Assembly: GCA_006384855.1 (NCBI GenBank) | Contig: VCJN01000800.1 | Span: 1 to 64,000 of the forward strand | Direction: 5' to 3' | DNA length: 64,000 bases | From: Tetraselmis striata | Lineage: Eukaryota > Chlorophyta > Chlorodendrophyceae > Chlorodendrales > Chlorodendraceae | In this document: positions 63,406 through 64,000 of the stretch, piece by piece | Position numbering within the stretch: position 1 is the stretch's first letter | How the letters are laid out: every line of letters begins with the position of its first letter | Notes under the pieces: generated by a model | What the model saw: the letters and a program-made list of their open reading frames with translations, nothing else | Databases searched by the model: none | What the model was told of the DNA's origin: nothing | Position numbers and translations under genes: made by a program

Positions 63406-64000
63406 GTGGTGACGGTCGCCATGCCGATCGTCGCGAGAGCTCACATGCACCGACGGCCTCGAGGACCTTCGGCTCCGCTCATCTATCACCATCACCTACC
63501 GGAGCAGACTGCGCGACTACTGCTCCTTCTGTACCGCGCGAGGCGCCACCCCCTTCCCGCCACTATGGGCCTCCTCCGTAGCTACAATTACCAATGCACG
63601 AGCGGCCGCTCGCTCGCCCTATCTACCATCGCCGGCCGGCTGGCGGCCATCTCCGACTAGCACCGTCGCCAGCTCCCACACCTGCGCCTCGCGGGTCGCC
63701 CTACGATCAACCCGTGCAAGGACGAGAGCATCGGCGCCCTCGTCGCCATCTTGGAGCGCCGGATCTCGCGCCCTGCCAAGGGCCGACTCCCTCTTCGGAT
63801 TCCGGACCTCCTCGCGATGCTTCATCGCGGCTTCTCCATGTGGTCAGCTTGCGGCATGCACCAGCGCCTGTGCATCACCTTCATGAACCTCGGGTGCCTC
63901 CGCCACAAGGCCGCAGCGGCACTCACCGCCTGCGACTACCGCGTGTCTAGCTTTGGCGCCGTGTCCTACACGGAACTCAGCGTTGTCCGCGTGCTCTTCA
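63406..64000 (+). pseudogene. Tyrosine recombinase fragment with in-frame stop
   Basis: Partial at the right edge. The frame reads LLRSYNYQCTSGRSLALSTI then AGRLAAISD, a TAG at 63658-63660, and continues in the same frame to the end: HRRQLPHLRLAGRPTINPCK, VAILERRISRPAKGRLPLRI, PDLLAML, LCITFMNLGCLRHKAAAAL. The pattern (STI..RLAAIS..HR..., then RR...P.......LL, then a helix ending FM.LGCLR) is that of the SAM-like core-binding domain and the start of the catalytic domain of phage-integrase/Crypton-type tyrosine recombinases. The catalytic R-H-R-Y set lies beyond the window or is not yet reached. The stop suggests a decayed copy, unless it is read through. Confidence 0.5.

Noticed and set aside
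1..64000. Reassignment of TAG to a sense codon
   Set aside because: The 1219-aa gene, L4, the HA-domain protein and the glycosyltransferase all end naturally at TAG, so it is a working stop in this genome.
1..64000. tRNA or rRNA genes
   Set aside because: No clover-leaf with a GGTTCGAATCC-type arm or rRNA core was found; TTCGAAA and TTCAAAT at 21438 and 36816 belong to dispersed repeat R4.

Overview
This is a window of eukaryotic nuclear DNA, most likely from a green alga (Chlorophyta in the broad sense). Three things point there: a nuclear, intron-containing gene for plastid ribosomal protein L4 with an N-terminal transit-like peptide; GC-rich coding exons with many short introns; and TGTAA motifs (the usual green-algal polyadenylation signal) just after several stop codons. 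Degenerate CCCTAAA/TTTAGGG blocks are scattered through it. I cannot name the genus. All exon models were built by hand from reading frame, splice-site sequence and phase; none has transcript support.

Layout. 1-6 kb holds transposon debris: a PiggyBac-like remnant, a hAT-like remnant with an in-frame TAG, and a 1.03-kb element with 39-bp inverted ends and TAA duplications. 6.2-11.7 kb (+) has a 52-aa one-helix membrane protein gene followed 26 bp later by a 1219-aa unrecognised helical protein, a possible two-cistron locus. 13.1-14.3 kb (-) is plastid L4. 15-21.5 kb is repeat-rich, with a decayed ORF, a 38-bp-arm foldback, a three-finger C2H2 gene and a retroelement nuclease fragment. 22-25.5 kb (+) encodes a 973-aa Pro/Ala-rich disordered protein. 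27.6-33.5 kb (-) carries two tandem secreted proteins made almost only of Lin-12/Notch repeats (LNR). 33.5-39.5 kb is repeats and an AT-rich gene desert. 39.6-41.7 kb (-) is a protein with five helicase-associated (HA) domains but no helicase. 42.4-44.0 kb (+) is a secretory-pathway glycosyltransferase. 44.2-51.1 kb (-) is a leucine-rich-repeat protein. 52.4-58.1 kb (-) is a seven-helix protein of the lung-7TM type. 58-64 kb is decayed mobile DNA: a dispersed multi-exon ORF, an ankyrin scrap, a minisatellite and a tyrosine recombinase fragment running off the right edge.

The most notable observations are the paired LNR-only secreted proteins with a shared extra DGRDY motif and introns that split the last cysteine codon of most repeats; a high share of GC-AG introns (eight of about fifty inferred, five of them in one gene); the tightly spaced gene pair at 6.2 kb; long C or G runs concentrated in introns; an orphan eIF5-like terminal exon lying antisense in an intron; and a 1-kb inverted-repeat element with a large internal hairpin. 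I see no functional cluster: the host genes are unrelated housekeeping, surface or secretory genes separated by repeats.
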